Shown here piece by piece: positions 1 through 6,662 of a DNA stretch of 12,719 nt. The translations under genes and the position numbers were made by a program. Origin of the DNA: Candidatus Pacearchaeota archaeon (GTDB lineage: Archaea; Nanobdellota; Nanobdellia; Pacearchaeales; GW2011-AR1); the NCBI GenBank assembly GCA_017608985.1, contig JAFCEV010000016.1, positions 1 through 12,719 of the forward strand, in the 5' to 3' direction. Position 1 is the stretch's first letter, and every line of letters begins with the position of its first letter. The notes under the pieces are model-generated. The model was given only the letters and a program-made list of their open reading frames with translations. It had not been told where the DNA came from and ran no database searches.

Positions 1-123
1 GAAGCTCTGAAAAAAGTCAAGCCAAGTGTGAATAAATCAACTATTGATGCTTACAAGAGGATTGAAGATGATTTTTTAAAATCAGCAAAAGCTGCTCTTC
101 CTGTAGGAAGTTATCTGGGTTAA
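1..123 (+). CDS. cdc48: Cdc48/VCP-type AAA+ ATPase, C-terminal end (partial)
   Basis: Frame 1 is open from the window edge to the TAA at 121-123 and gives 40 residues. The start resembles the C-terminal helical region after the second AAA domain of archaeal Cdc48/VAT proteins: an EALKKVKPSV segment, then a helix with YKRIEDDF. In this family that segment follows the D2 ATPase core and forms part of its C-terminal helical bundle. Cdc48/VAT proteins are cytosolic hexameric unfoldases that feed substrates to the proteasome. No Walker motif lies inside the window, so the call rests on a short tail only. Other AAA proteins with a related C-terminal helix, such as proteasome-activating ATPases, are less likely. 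Its stop lies 2 nt from the stop of the minus-strand relic at 126. Confidence 0.6.
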   Translation, partial: EALKKVKPSVNKSTIDAYKRIEDDFLKSAKAALPVGSYLG

Positions 124-125
124 TA

Positions 126-254
126 TTATTCTTCTATTTCTAGATAAGCTTCTCTTTTATAAGGATTAAAAACTAATGTAGATTTTGTCTTCAATAAAAA
201 ATCAACTCCAAGTAAACTTGGCTGAAAAGGATTACCATCATCTTTGATTGAAAA
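126..254 (-). pseudogene. Orphan 3' end of a retropepsin-like aspartyl protease gene
   Basis: On the minus strand, codons 254 to 129 are open for 42 residues and end in TAA at 128-126. The translation contains SLLGVDFL followed by KSTLVFNPYKREAYLEIEE. A hydrophobic-hydrophobic-G-x-D-F-L turn followed by a beta strand is typical of the C-terminal part of retropepsin-like (clan AA) proteases. There is no ATG and no catalytic DT/SG-A motif. A stop codon (257-255) lies directly before the segment, and the intact MetAP gene occupies the sequence further upstream, so the N-terminal part of the protease is absent. The segment is in the same frame as MetAP, separated by two in-frame TAA codons (275-273 and 257-255). 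Most likely it is a deletion or rearrangement remnant; the family call is an inference from a short match. Confidence 0.45.
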
Positions 255-272
255 TTATCTCTTATCTAAAAA

Positions 273-1226
273 TTAATCCTCTTCTGTCGTAACTTTTATA
301 CCTTCATCATCAATTAAAATCGTGTTTTCTGATTGTGCTACTTTTCCTTTTCCAGAATCAATCAACTGCGGAAAGTGATGCAGATTTCCATTTTCTTCTA
401 ATTGTCTTAAACCAAACAGGGCTTTTGCTCCGAATTTTTTAACAAGCCATCTTGAACAAAACGGAAGAGTTGAGTATTCTTCTTCAATAAATTTTAATAT
501 TTCTCTTGCAATAGAGCTTCTTATATTTTTAGTATCTAACAACATATAAATTCCAGAAGATTTTCCCTCGTAAACTCTGCCACTTCCATTTGTTGCAAAA
601 GGTTCTATTGCATAAAGTCCTTTACTCAGAATCATTTTTTTATTATTATCAATATTTGGAATATTTAATCCTGCATGCAAATCATACTGCTTCATTTCAT
701 GTCCTGATAAATTGTTTATCGGAGAAAATCCTTTAGATTCAATTGTTTCCTGGATAATTTTTCCGATTTGATTTGTCATTAAGCTTCCTTTATCCGCCAC
801 CATCCCCACCACCTCCACAGAGCCATTTTTATTATTAGCATTTTCACCAAGCGAGTTTTTAATTAACTTAATAGCATTATCCAGTGCAGATTTTGATGCT
901 TCAATTAATTTCTTATTTTCCTCGCTGTTTTCCAAATCCAAAGAAAAGGCAGTATCTGCAATCCAGCCATCAATATGAACACCCAAATCTATTTTTAATA
1001 ATCCATGTGCTTTTGTTTCATCATCATGTGAAGGAGTATAATGTGCAGCCACCTCATTTATGCTTGTGTTTGTTGGAAATGCTGGTTTCCCTCCAAGTTC
1101 AATTATTTTATCTTCTATTTTTTCTGCAATTTCCAATAAGGGAGTGTCTTTTTTTATAAAACTTTTTGCATATTTTTTAACTTCTTGTGAGATTTGTCCT
1201 GCTTTGAGGATTGATTGTTTATTCAT
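273..1226 (-). CDS. map: Methionine aminopeptidase, type II (archaeal)
   Basis: Cytosolic metallopeptidase that removes the initiator methionine from nascent proteins. The pita-bread fold metal ligands are visible: D80 and D91 (in IDLGVHIDGWIADTAF), H176 (GHEM), E208 (YAIEPF) and E300 (SENTILI). H62 (AAHYTP) and H184 (LHAG) match the two substrate-binding histidines of this family. At 317 aa it is longer than the usual ~295-305 aa. The extra length lies between D91 and H176, around residues 128-152, where a G/C-rich coding patch breaks the expected helix-turn. The ATG at 1226-1224 is 1 nt after the polB stop, so both genes are probably co-transcribed; an AAAGG in the polB 3' end could serve as ribosome binding site. 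No separate TATA box was seen. The C-terminus looks complete. Confidence 0.93.
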   Translation of the reverse strand: MNKQSILKAGQISQEVKKYAKSFIKKDTPLLEIAEKIEDKIIELGGKPAFPTNTSINEVAAHYTPSHDDETKAHGLLKIDLGVHIDGWIADTAFSLDLENSEENKKLIEASKSALDNAIKLIKNSLGENANNKNGSVEVVGMVADKGSLMTNQIGKIIQETIESKGFSPINNLSGHEMKQYDLHAGLNIPNIDNNKKMILSKGLYAIEPFATNGSGRVYEGKSSGIYMLLDTKNIRSSIAREILKFIEEEYSTLPFCSRWLVKKFGAKALFGLRQLEENGNLHHFPQLIDSGKGKVAQSENTILIDDEGIKVTTEED

Positions 1227-1227
1227 T

Positions 1228-3753
1228 TTAAAAATCCTTTAAGGTCATTTGTTTTTTGCCTTCAATAATTTCCTTTACATTTATATCAAAAACCTGGAAG
1301 ATGTTGTCAACTGCAGGAAGAATCTGCCTTTCTAGATAATACTTTATGTTGTATTCTCCTTTTTCAGCCGGAAGTTTTACTTTTTCTCTTACAAGTTTCT
1401 TTTTTCCTTTTGTTTCTGCTATATAATAAGAGATTAATGTTCCAGCACTTACAGGTATTTCTTTTTCCTGCATTCTTTTTGCTACTATTACATGCGGGGA
1501 GATTGCTTTGTATTCTGATATTGGTTTTTTTAGTTGTGTTCTTATCATTAAATCTTCTTTATCCACTTTTCTTTCTTTTATTTTTTTTACTATTTCTTTT
1601 ACAAATTCCAAGGCTTTTTTTTCGTTTCCATCTTTGAGAATCTGCTTTATCACTTTGTTCTGGACTTGTCTTGCTAGGTTGCACCAATCTCTTCTGACTG
1701 TTTCAAATCCACGAATTTTCATTCTGTTTTTCTCATCTATTAGAGCATATTTCTTTTTAGCTCCTGTAGTTCCTGCTCTTGTCGTAACCCAAATACCTCT
1801 TTTATAAAAACCATCCAGTTCTAATTCCATAATTCCCGGAAGATGAGAATTCATTTTTTTTAAAAAGTTTAAAACTTCTTTTTTTGATTTGTCTTTTCTT
1901 AAGAATGCGATAGAATCTGTGTCAGCATATATAACTTCATATCCTTCATCTTCTGTTTTGTTAATTGCTTCTTTGTTTAATTTTCTGACATATGCAAGAA
2001 TTGAATTTGAAGTTTCCTCTGAAAAATATCTCGCCCCGAAAAAAGCCACATAGCCATGAACTGATGCTGATAAAACTTTGAAAGCATTACTTCTTGCTTG
2101 ACTTATCAGATTTGGATTTTTTTTATATTCTGCTTTGAATTTTTTTCTTTTTTCAAAAATTTCTTTTACTAATTGGGAAAAGAATCCTGGCTTTTTTGAG
2201 AAATAAAATTTTTTTGTTTTTCCGTGATATTTTATTTCAGGGGATTCATACGCATCTTTTTCAGGTTTTTCAAGCAAAGTTCCTTTTGAAAGATTGAAGG
2301 AGACAATTATGCTGGTGTGCATGGATGTAAAATCAAATATTACAATATCTTCATATAAGCCAGGACTTGGTTCAAAAACAAAAGCTCCTTCTGAGGCAGG
2401 GCGTTTTCTTCTTTCTCTTATTTCATCGTGTGTGGGATGTTTTTCAGGGATTTCATTATATTTTTCTAAGTTATGAATGATATAAGATTCAACTTGTTTG
2501 GATAATCCATATCTTGATACATCAAAGATGGGCTCTTGCATTGTTCTTGTGAATTCTAATAAGTCTGGCCAGAATTTTTTGAAAAGATTAAAAGTCAAGA
2601 CAGAATCATGCAGATTATATTCAAAATATTTTTCCCAGTCTTTGCCATCTAATTTTGAGGAATGTTTTATTTTGAATTCTTTTTTTGTATCTCCTAAAAA
2701 TTCATTTGCAACTTCATTTAATGAGAGTGTTTCTGACTGCATGTATTGTGCATAGGCTGTTTGAACAAATTTTAATAAATCTATATGGACAATTCCATTT
2801 ATTTTTCCTGTTGGGAAAATTCCTCTATGGAATTTTGGTTGACTGTCATCAAGTCCAAGACTTAGTTTTACTTTGTATTTATCTGCTCTTGCTTTTAGAT
2901 AAGGTAAGTCAAATCCATCTGAAAAATATCCTACTAAAAAATCAGGAGATATTTTTCTTACATGTTCTACAAATTTTTCTAATAATTCTTTTTCATTTTT
3001 TACATATTCAATATAAGAGTTACTCTCCCCTTTCTTGGAAATCCTATCTCCTGCTTGCCCTTTCCAGGTAATTACTTTTTTGGAATTATTTCCTACAAGT
3101 GAAACCATCAAAATTTCACCTTCTCCTATTTTGAAATCATCTGTTTCAATATCATATGCAAGGGTTTTTGGTTTGAATTTTAGTCTACCATATAATTCTT
3201 TATCCTTAATATAATTTTTATCAATCAATTCAATCTTATTGACTTTTACACAGAAATCCACATCTAAACCTGTGTCAATTCCTCCAAATTCTGAGGAGTT
3301 ATTCAACATTTCTCCTGTAATTTTATACCAGTATAACGGGTGAATTTTCTTTTCAATTATATAATGAGTTGCGTATCCTAAGTCATAACCTCTTCTTTTT
3401 TCTATTTCAGGGAAATCCAATCTGTCTGCTATATCGTGCAAATCTTTATAATTTGTTGCGAAAATTTTCAGGGCTTTGACAGGCTTTCCAAGGAAATTTT
3501 TATTATGCAGTTCAACTTTTTCAACTTTTGTTTGTCTACCTTTAATGTTAAGTTTTATTTTTTCTATTTTTTCTATTACTTTATTAATTCTTTTTTTGTT
3601 TATTCCTTTTTTTAAGATAGCCCACAAAAAAACAGGGCAGGAATCAATTATACAAATCCTTTTTCCTTTGTCGTCTCTGCCAATGATTTTCGCGTAGTTC
3701 CTTCCCTCGAAATCAAAATAATCGTAGTCTATTGGAATGAATAGTGTTTTCAT
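1228..3753 (-). CDS. polB: Family B DNA polymerase with 3'-5' exonuclease
   Basis: Replicative or repair DNA polymerase. Exonuclease motifs: Exo I D201-I-E203, Exo II with D282 (GFDLPY; the usual Asn of this motif is F277), Exo III Y379-x3-D383. Polymerase motif A is at 474-483 (DFTSMHTSII), motif B at 559-568 (KVLSASVHGY) and motif C at 609-614 (YADTDS). The catalytic aspartates D474, D611 and D613 are kept, so an active enzyme is expected. However, motif A normally reads SLYPSII and motif B normally NSxYG; here the tyrosines are H479 and H566, and the motif B Asn is A563. The C-terminus ends in a PIP box, Q835-x-x-L838-x-D-F841, for the PCNA clamp. At 841 aa it is slightly longer than Thermococcales PolB. 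No intein is present. It has its own TATA box and leads an operon with map. I cannot say from this window whether it is the only PolB of the genome. Confidence 0.95.
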   Translation of the reverse strand: MKTLFIPIDYDYFDFEGRNYAKIIGRDDKGKRICIIDSCPVFLWAILKKGINKKRINKVIEKIEKIKLNIKGRQTKVEKVELHNKNFLGKPVKALKIFATNYKDLHDIADRLDFPEIEKRRGYDLGYATHYIIEKKIHPLYWYKITGEMLNNSSEFGGIDTGLDVDFCVKVNKIELIDKNYIKDKELYGRLKFKPKTLAYDIETDDFKIGEGEILMVSLVGNNSKKVITWKGQAGDRISKKGESNSYIEYVKNEKELLEKFVEHVRKISPDFLVGYFSDGFDLPYLKARADKYKVKLSLGLDDSQPKFHRGIFPTGKINGIVHIDLLKFVQTAYAQYMQSETLSLNEVANEFLGDTKKEFKIKHSSKLDGKDWEKYFEYNLHDSVLTFNLFKKFWPDLLEFTRTMQEPIFDVSRYGLSKQVESYIIHNLEKYNEIPEKHPTHDEIRERRKRPASEGAFVFEPSPGLYEDIVIFDFTSMHTSIIVSFNLSKGTLLEKPEKDAYESPEIKYHGKTKKFYFSKKPGFFSQLVKEIFEKRKKFKAEYKKNPNLISQARSNAFKVLSASVHGYVAFFGARYFSEETSNSILAYVRKLNKEAINKTEDEGYEVIYADTDSIAFLRKDKSKKEVLNFLKKMNSHLPGIMELELDGFYKRGIWVTTRAGTTGAKKKYALIDEKNRMKIRGFETVRRDWCNLARQVQNKVIKQILKDGNEKKALEFVKEIVKKIKERKVDKEDLMIRTQLKKPISEYKAISPHVIVAKRMQEKEIPVSAGTLISYYIAETKGKKKLVREKVKLPAEKGEYNIKYYLERQILPAVDNIFQVFDINVKEIIEGKKQMTLKDF

Positions 3754-3774
3754 ATATTTTAAGAAGAATTTGAG

Positions 3775-3783
3775 TTATTTAAA
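3775..3783 (-). promoter_or_regulatory. TATA box of polB
   Basis: TTTAAATAA on the minus strand, centred about 26 nt before the polB ATG (3753). Archaeal transcription starts about 25 nt after the box A centre, so the mRNA would begin at or next to the start codon (leaderless). It lies back to back with the promoter of the gene at 3839. Confidence 0.6.
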
Positions 3784-3809
3784 GTTTGAGAATTTTGATT
3801 ATGGAAAAC

Positions 3810-3817
3810 TTTATATA
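3810..3817 (+). promoter_or_regulatory. TATA box of the 129-aa gene
   Basis: TTTATATA centred about 25 nt before the ATG at 3839. This placement supports 3839 as the start and argues against the upstream in-frame ATG at 3737, which overlaps polB and would place the TATA box inside the coding region. Confidence 0.6.
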
Positions 3818-3838
3818 TTCCTCATTAGTGGCAAAAAT

Positions 3839-4228
3839 ATGAGAAATGGATATACCCTTGCAACTTATACACCAAGCAGATATGAAGAAGACAAGGAATT
3901 AGTAAGAACTATCGAAACCACTTTTGTTAATTTTAAAAATTTTGATCCTGAAGATTTAAGGGATATTAATGAAAAAAGGAGAATTATTAGAGAAAAAACA
4001 GGTTATTCAAGATTGCAAGTGGCTCCCAATACTTTTTTAACTTTATTCAAGTGCACACCTGAACGAATTCAACAATTTTTAGAAAATGAATATTTTAGAG
4101 CTATTAAGAGGATCAATAAATTTGGAGACCCCATGACAAATCCTCAAAGTCCTTTTAATCCAAAAAATCAAAATCTTGAAATTAAGTTAAAAAAAGAAGA
4201 AGACGGACAACTTCGAATGTTTAGTTAA
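3839..4228 (+). CDS. Unknown 129-aa protein between polB and fen1
   Basis: I do not recognise this family. The protein is soluble, charged and probably mostly helical, with no signal peptide or membrane segment. Residues 13-55 are rich in E/D/K/R, residues 56-95 look like a compact helical domain (NTFLTLFKCTPERIQQFLE), and a Pro/Asn-rich linker (97-112) leads to a charged tail ending QLRMFS. The tail recalls a clamp-binding peptide (bacterial clamp motifs are QLxLF), although it does not fit the canonical archaeal PIP box. The ATG at 3839 is chosen because a TATA box lies 25 nt upstream; an in-frame extension to 3737 would overlap polB. Its neighbours PolB and FEN1 both carry PIP boxes, so a replication role is conceivable, but that is inference from position only. 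Confidence 0.75.
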   Translation: MRNGYTLATYTPSRYEEDKELVRTIETTFVNFKNFDPEDLRDINEKRRIIREKTGYSRLQVAPNTFLTLFKCTPERIQQFLENEYFRAIKRINKFGDPMTNPQSPFNPKNQNLEIKLKKEEDGQLRMFS

Positions 4229-4231
4229 CTA

Positions 4232-4239
4232 TTTATATT
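4232..4239 (+). promoter_or_regulatory. TATA box of fen1
   Basis: TTTATATT centred about 29 nt before the fen1 ATG, in the 36-nt gap after the 129-aa gene. A start site 3-5 nt before the ATG would be expected. The following run rich in T (4236-4256) could also terminate the upstream transcript. Confidence 0.5.
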
Positions 4240-4264
4240 TCTTTTACTTTATTATTGGATTGAA

Positions 4265-5305
4265 ATGGGACTCAATATCCGTGAAATAATACCAAGAAAA
4301 GAAATTGAAATATCTGATTTAAAAGGAAAGTTGGTTTGCGTAGATGCTTATAATATACTTTATCAGTTTTTATCAACAATTCGGCAACCAGATGGTACTC
4401 CTTTAATGGACAGTAAAAAAAGAGTTACGAGTCATTTGTCTGGAATTTTTTATAGAAATATTAATTTACTTGCTGAGGGGATAAAACTGGTTTATGTTTT
4501 TGATGGTAAGGCCCCTGAACTAAAGTCAAAAACTTATCAGAATAGAGAAGCTGGAAGAGTAATTGCCAGAGGGAGATATGAAGAAGCCAAACAACAGGAA
4601 GATGTTGCAGGAATGAGAAGATATGGGAGCCAGTTAATAAGACTTGATGAGGAAATGGTTGAAGAAAGCAAGGAACTTTTGGAATCAATAGGGATTGCAG
4701 TTGTTCAGGCACCTGGTGAAGGGGAAGCAGAAGCAGCTTATCTTTGTAAAACAAAAGAGGATGTTTATGCAGCAATAAGCCAGGATTATGATAGTTTGCT
4801 TTTCGGCGCTCAGAGATTGATTCAAAATCTGACTTTTGCGAGAAAAAGAAAAACTCTTAGTGGATGGATAGAAATAAAGCCTGAATTAATTGAGTTAGAA
4901 AGAGTCCTTAATCTGCTTGAAATAAATCTAGACCAATTGATTTGTATTGGGATTTTAGTTGGGACAGATTACAACCCCAAAGGAGTTCCTGGAATAGGAC
5001 AGAAAAAAGCACTAGATATAGTAAAAAAATACAGGCAACCTGTTTTAATATTTAAAAGTGTTGAGGAGCAAATTATGAATCTTCCTGAGGAGGACAGATT
5101 TGACTGGAGAGAAATATTTGCACTATTTCATAAGCCAGAGGTTGCAAGAGCTGAATTTGAATTTAAAGAAATTGATGAAGATAAAATAAAAGAGATTCTT
5201 GTTGAAAGACATGATTTCTCAGAAGAGAGAGTAAACAAGCAATTGGATAAGTTGAGAGAAGTTGAAGAACAGAGAAAACAGAAAGGTTTGGATAAATGGT
5301 TTTGA
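4265..5305 (+). CDS. fen1: Flap endonuclease 1 (FEN1)
   Basis: Structure-specific 5' nuclease that removes 5' flaps during Okazaki fragment maturation and repair. The 346-aa length is normal for archaeal FEN1. The N domain begins at MGLNIREI, with the initiator Met followed by Gly as the family requires. Active-site acidic residues are visible: D27 (VDAYN), D80 (VFDGKAP), E152 and E154 (GEGEAEA), D174 and D176 (SQDYDS) and D235 (GTDYN). A helix-two-turn-helix with GVPGIGQKKA (240-249) binds downstream duplex DNA. The C-terminus is a PIP box, Q339-x-x-L342-x-x-W345-F346, which docks on PCNA. It lies near polB, whose product ends in a similar box. It has its own TATA box. Nothing in it appears broken or unusual. 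Confidence 0.97.
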   Translation: MGLNIREIIPRKEIEISDLKGKLVCVDAYNILYQFLSTIRQPDGTPLMDSKKRVTSHLSGIFYRNINLLAEGIKLVYVFDGKAPELKSKTYQNREAGRVIARGRYEEAKQQEDVAGMRRYGSQLIRLDEEMVEESKELLESIGIAVVQAPGEGEAEAAYLCKTKEDVYAAISQDYDSLLFGAQRLIQNLTFARKRKTLSGWIEIKPELIELERVLNLLEINLDQLICIGILVGTDYNPKGVPGIGQKKALDIVKKYRQPVLIFKSVEEQIMNLPEEDRFDWREIFALFHKPEVARAEFEFKEIDEDKIKEILVERHDFSEERVNKQLDKLREVEEQRKQKGLDKWF

Positions 5306-5317
5306 GTTATCTTAACA

Positions 5318-5327
5318 TTTAAAAATA
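5318..5327 (+). promoter_or_regulatory. TATA box of the 176-aa membrane protein gene
   Basis: TTTAAAAATA centred about 25 nt before the ATG at 5347, in the 41-nt gap after fen1; consistent with a leaderless mRNA. Confidence 0.5.
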
Positions 5328-5346
5328 TTAAACTCTTAATATAGAA

Positions 5347-5877
5347 ATGGAAAAAAAGAAGAAATTTTCTTTAAAATCATTACTTGAGTCAAATATATCC
5401 TTAGATTCTGAAGAAAAAGGAATTCTCCGGTATTTGGGAAATAAAAAAGAAGAATCACTAAATTTACATAATATTGTGGAATATTTGAAAACTCACGGAT
5501 ATTCAGATTTAACTGTGAAAGATGCAAGAGAGAAAATGGATTATTTAATAGATTTAGGTTATGTACGTTCAAAAACAACAGGAAAAGGAGAAAATCGCGA
5601 AGAAAAGTTTTATCTTTCAAGAACTCCTTTGGGAGGAAGATATAAACAAAAACAAATTCAGGGAAGAGGAATTATTTATGGCACAAGCAAGCTTATTCAA
5701 AGATTATTTGCTTCTGTATTTTTGTTAATAGGTTTTGGGTTTATTATATACTCTATTTCTGGTATGACTGGGGCTGTCATCTCTTCCGGACAGAGTATGG
5801 CTCCGACATTTGTCTTTGCATTTTTGTTATTTATTATTGGAGGGTTTCTTTTAAAGATTTCTTTTAAGAAAAAGTAA
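5347..5877 (+). CDS. Small membrane protein with N-terminal winged-helix-like region
   Basis: Unknown function. Residues 1-19 are Lys-rich. Residues 20-92 look like a winged-helix fold: helices at about 21-31, 40-50 and 56-70 (TVKDAREKMDYLIDLGYV), then a beta-hairpin wing ending EEKFYLSR. A basic linker (93-115) leads to two transmembrane segments, about 117-138 and 151-171, joined by a short loop (SGMTGAVISSGQS). The C-terminus is KKK. Basic residues on both cytosolic ends predict both termini inside. Such a layout would fit a membrane-tethered DNA- or RNA-binding protein or a sensor, but no ligand or partner can be named. The ATG is supported by a TATA box 25 nt upstream. Its stop codon touches that of the convergent gene at 5878. 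Confidence 0.75.
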   Translation: MEKKKKFSLKSLLESNISLDSEEKGILRYLGNKKEESLNLHNIVEYLKTHGYSDLTVKDAREKMDYLIDLGYVRSKTTGKGENREEKFYLSRTPLGGRYKQKQIQGRGIIYGTSKLIQRLFASVFLLIGFGFIIYSISGMTGAVISSGQSMAPTFVFAFLLFIIGGFLLKISFKKK

Positions 5878-6585
5878 TCAAACTTTTCCATAACGATTAA
5901 AGATTTTTACAAACTCGTCCTGAGTAACTCCGAAATTATAAATTATCTCTGATTCGTTTCTTCCATACCCCCAATGATGAAGTTTGTTAATGAACATTGC
6001 CCAACTTCCATAATATGCCGGCTTTGAAGTTGAATTAGCCCATCTTTTGAATTTTTTTGCCAGTTTAATTAATGCATCTTTTCTTGACGGGTTTTCCTCT
6101 TCTAACTCATGGTTTTTTTTTATTTTCCTTTTCTTTTTTCTCCTTATACATAACCATGCTCCAATAATGAATAATATTATGCCTATAAGGAAAACTATCC
6201 ACTGTTCATAAACCAAATTTGTGAAACTTATTATAACTAATGCAGCACCAAAAATCATCATAAAACCACAGAGTTTAAGCCATTTTATAACAAAAAAGGA
6301 AATAACTATAAAGACGATAATTCCTATTACCCATAAAATTGTATCTGAGATTCCAAAACTATAAAAGAAATTTCCGATATTCCACCCTGTTCTGGATATT
6401 CCATAAATTGCTAATACTGAAATACAGAAAGCGATAATTCCCGCAGTTGCTCTGTTAACATTTCCATATTTATCTCTAAAAACCTTAGATAAAATGTAAT
6501 TAATAAAAGTGAAAAATATTAAAAACAATGCACCAAGGATTATTATTGAAGGATCTATTCTTGTAAAAAAATATGATAAAGCCAT
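5878..6585 (-). CDS. Multi-pass membrane protein, DPANN-type, unknown function
   Basis: 235 aa with about five hydrophobic segments: 12-33, 46-64, 81-103, 104-121 and 127-147. A strongly basic stretch (148-157, RRKKKRKIKK) follows and anchors a soluble tail of about 85 residues on the cytosolic side. The tail has a charged helix (KDALIKLAKKFKRWA) and an aromatic patch (YYGSWAMFINKLHHWGYG). The N-terminal pattern (DPSIIILGALFLIFFTFINYIL, then RATAGIIAF) resembles uncharacterised membrane proteins I associate with Woesearchaeota/Pacearchaeota genomes; this is recollection, not a search. No enzymatic or transport motif was found. A TATA box lies 25 nt upstream of the start. Confidence 0.75.
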   Translation of the reverse strand: MALSYFFTRIDPSIIILGALFLIFFTFINYILSKVFRDKYGNVNRATAGIIAFCISVLAIYGISRTGWNIGNFFYSFGISDTILWVIGIIVFIVISFFVIKWLKLCGFMMIFGAALVIISFTNLVYEQWIVFLIGIILFIIGAWLCIRRKKKRKIKKNHELEEENPSRKDALIKLAKKFKRWANSTSKPAYYGSWAMFINKLHHWGYGRNESEIIYNFGVTQDEFVKIFNRYGKV

Positions 6586-6605
6586 AAGAAGATTAAGGAA
6601 TTTGT

Positions 6606-6614
6606 TTTTATAAA
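6606..6614 (-). promoter_or_regulatory. TATA box of the 235-aa membrane protein gene
   Basis: TTTATAAAA on the minus strand, centred 25 nt before the ATG at 6585. It shares a 77-nt divergent intergenic region with the trm5-like gene. Confidence 0.6.
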
Positions 6615-6632
6615 TCTTCTCAAAAGAGATAA

Positions 6633-6640
6633 TTTTAAAT
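6633..6640 (+). promoter_or_regulatory. TATA box of the trm5-like gene
   Basis: TTTTAAAT centred about 26 nt before the ATG at 6663; again a leaderless arrangement. Confidence 0.5.
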
Positions 6641-6662
6641 CAGTTGTTTTCTAATTTATTTC

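Noticed and set aside
273..1226. MetAP as a fusion with the retropepsin-like tail
   Set aside because: Two in-frame stop codons (275-273 and 257-255) separate them and MetAP already has a complete C-terminus.
2685..3071. 128-codon plus-strand open frame opposite polB
   Set aside because: It is an antisense shadow of polB with a low-complexity Leu/Ile/Phe-rich translation and no plausible promoter.
1228..3753. Possible intein in PolB
   Set aside because: Polymerase motifs are continuous at normal spacing and no splicing-block sequences are present; inteins in archaeal PolB usually sit within motif A, B or C.
3737..3838. Upstream in-frame extension of the 129-aa gene starting at 3737
   Set aside because: It overlaps the polB start, would contain both TATA boxes inside coding sequence, and the hydrophobic extension (FIYFKKNLSYLKF) looks like translated AT-rich promoter DNA.
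3990..4228. Canonical PIP box at the end of the 129-aa protein
   Set aside because: QLRMFS lacks the paired aromatic residues at positions 7-8 of Qxx(L/I/M)xx(F/Y)(F/Y), so only a loose clamp-motif resemblance is claimed.
4461..4775. 104-codon open frame on the minus strand inside fen1
   Set aside because: It lies wholly within the intact, well-conserved fen1 gene and its Leu/His/Phe-rich translation is typical of an antisense shadow.
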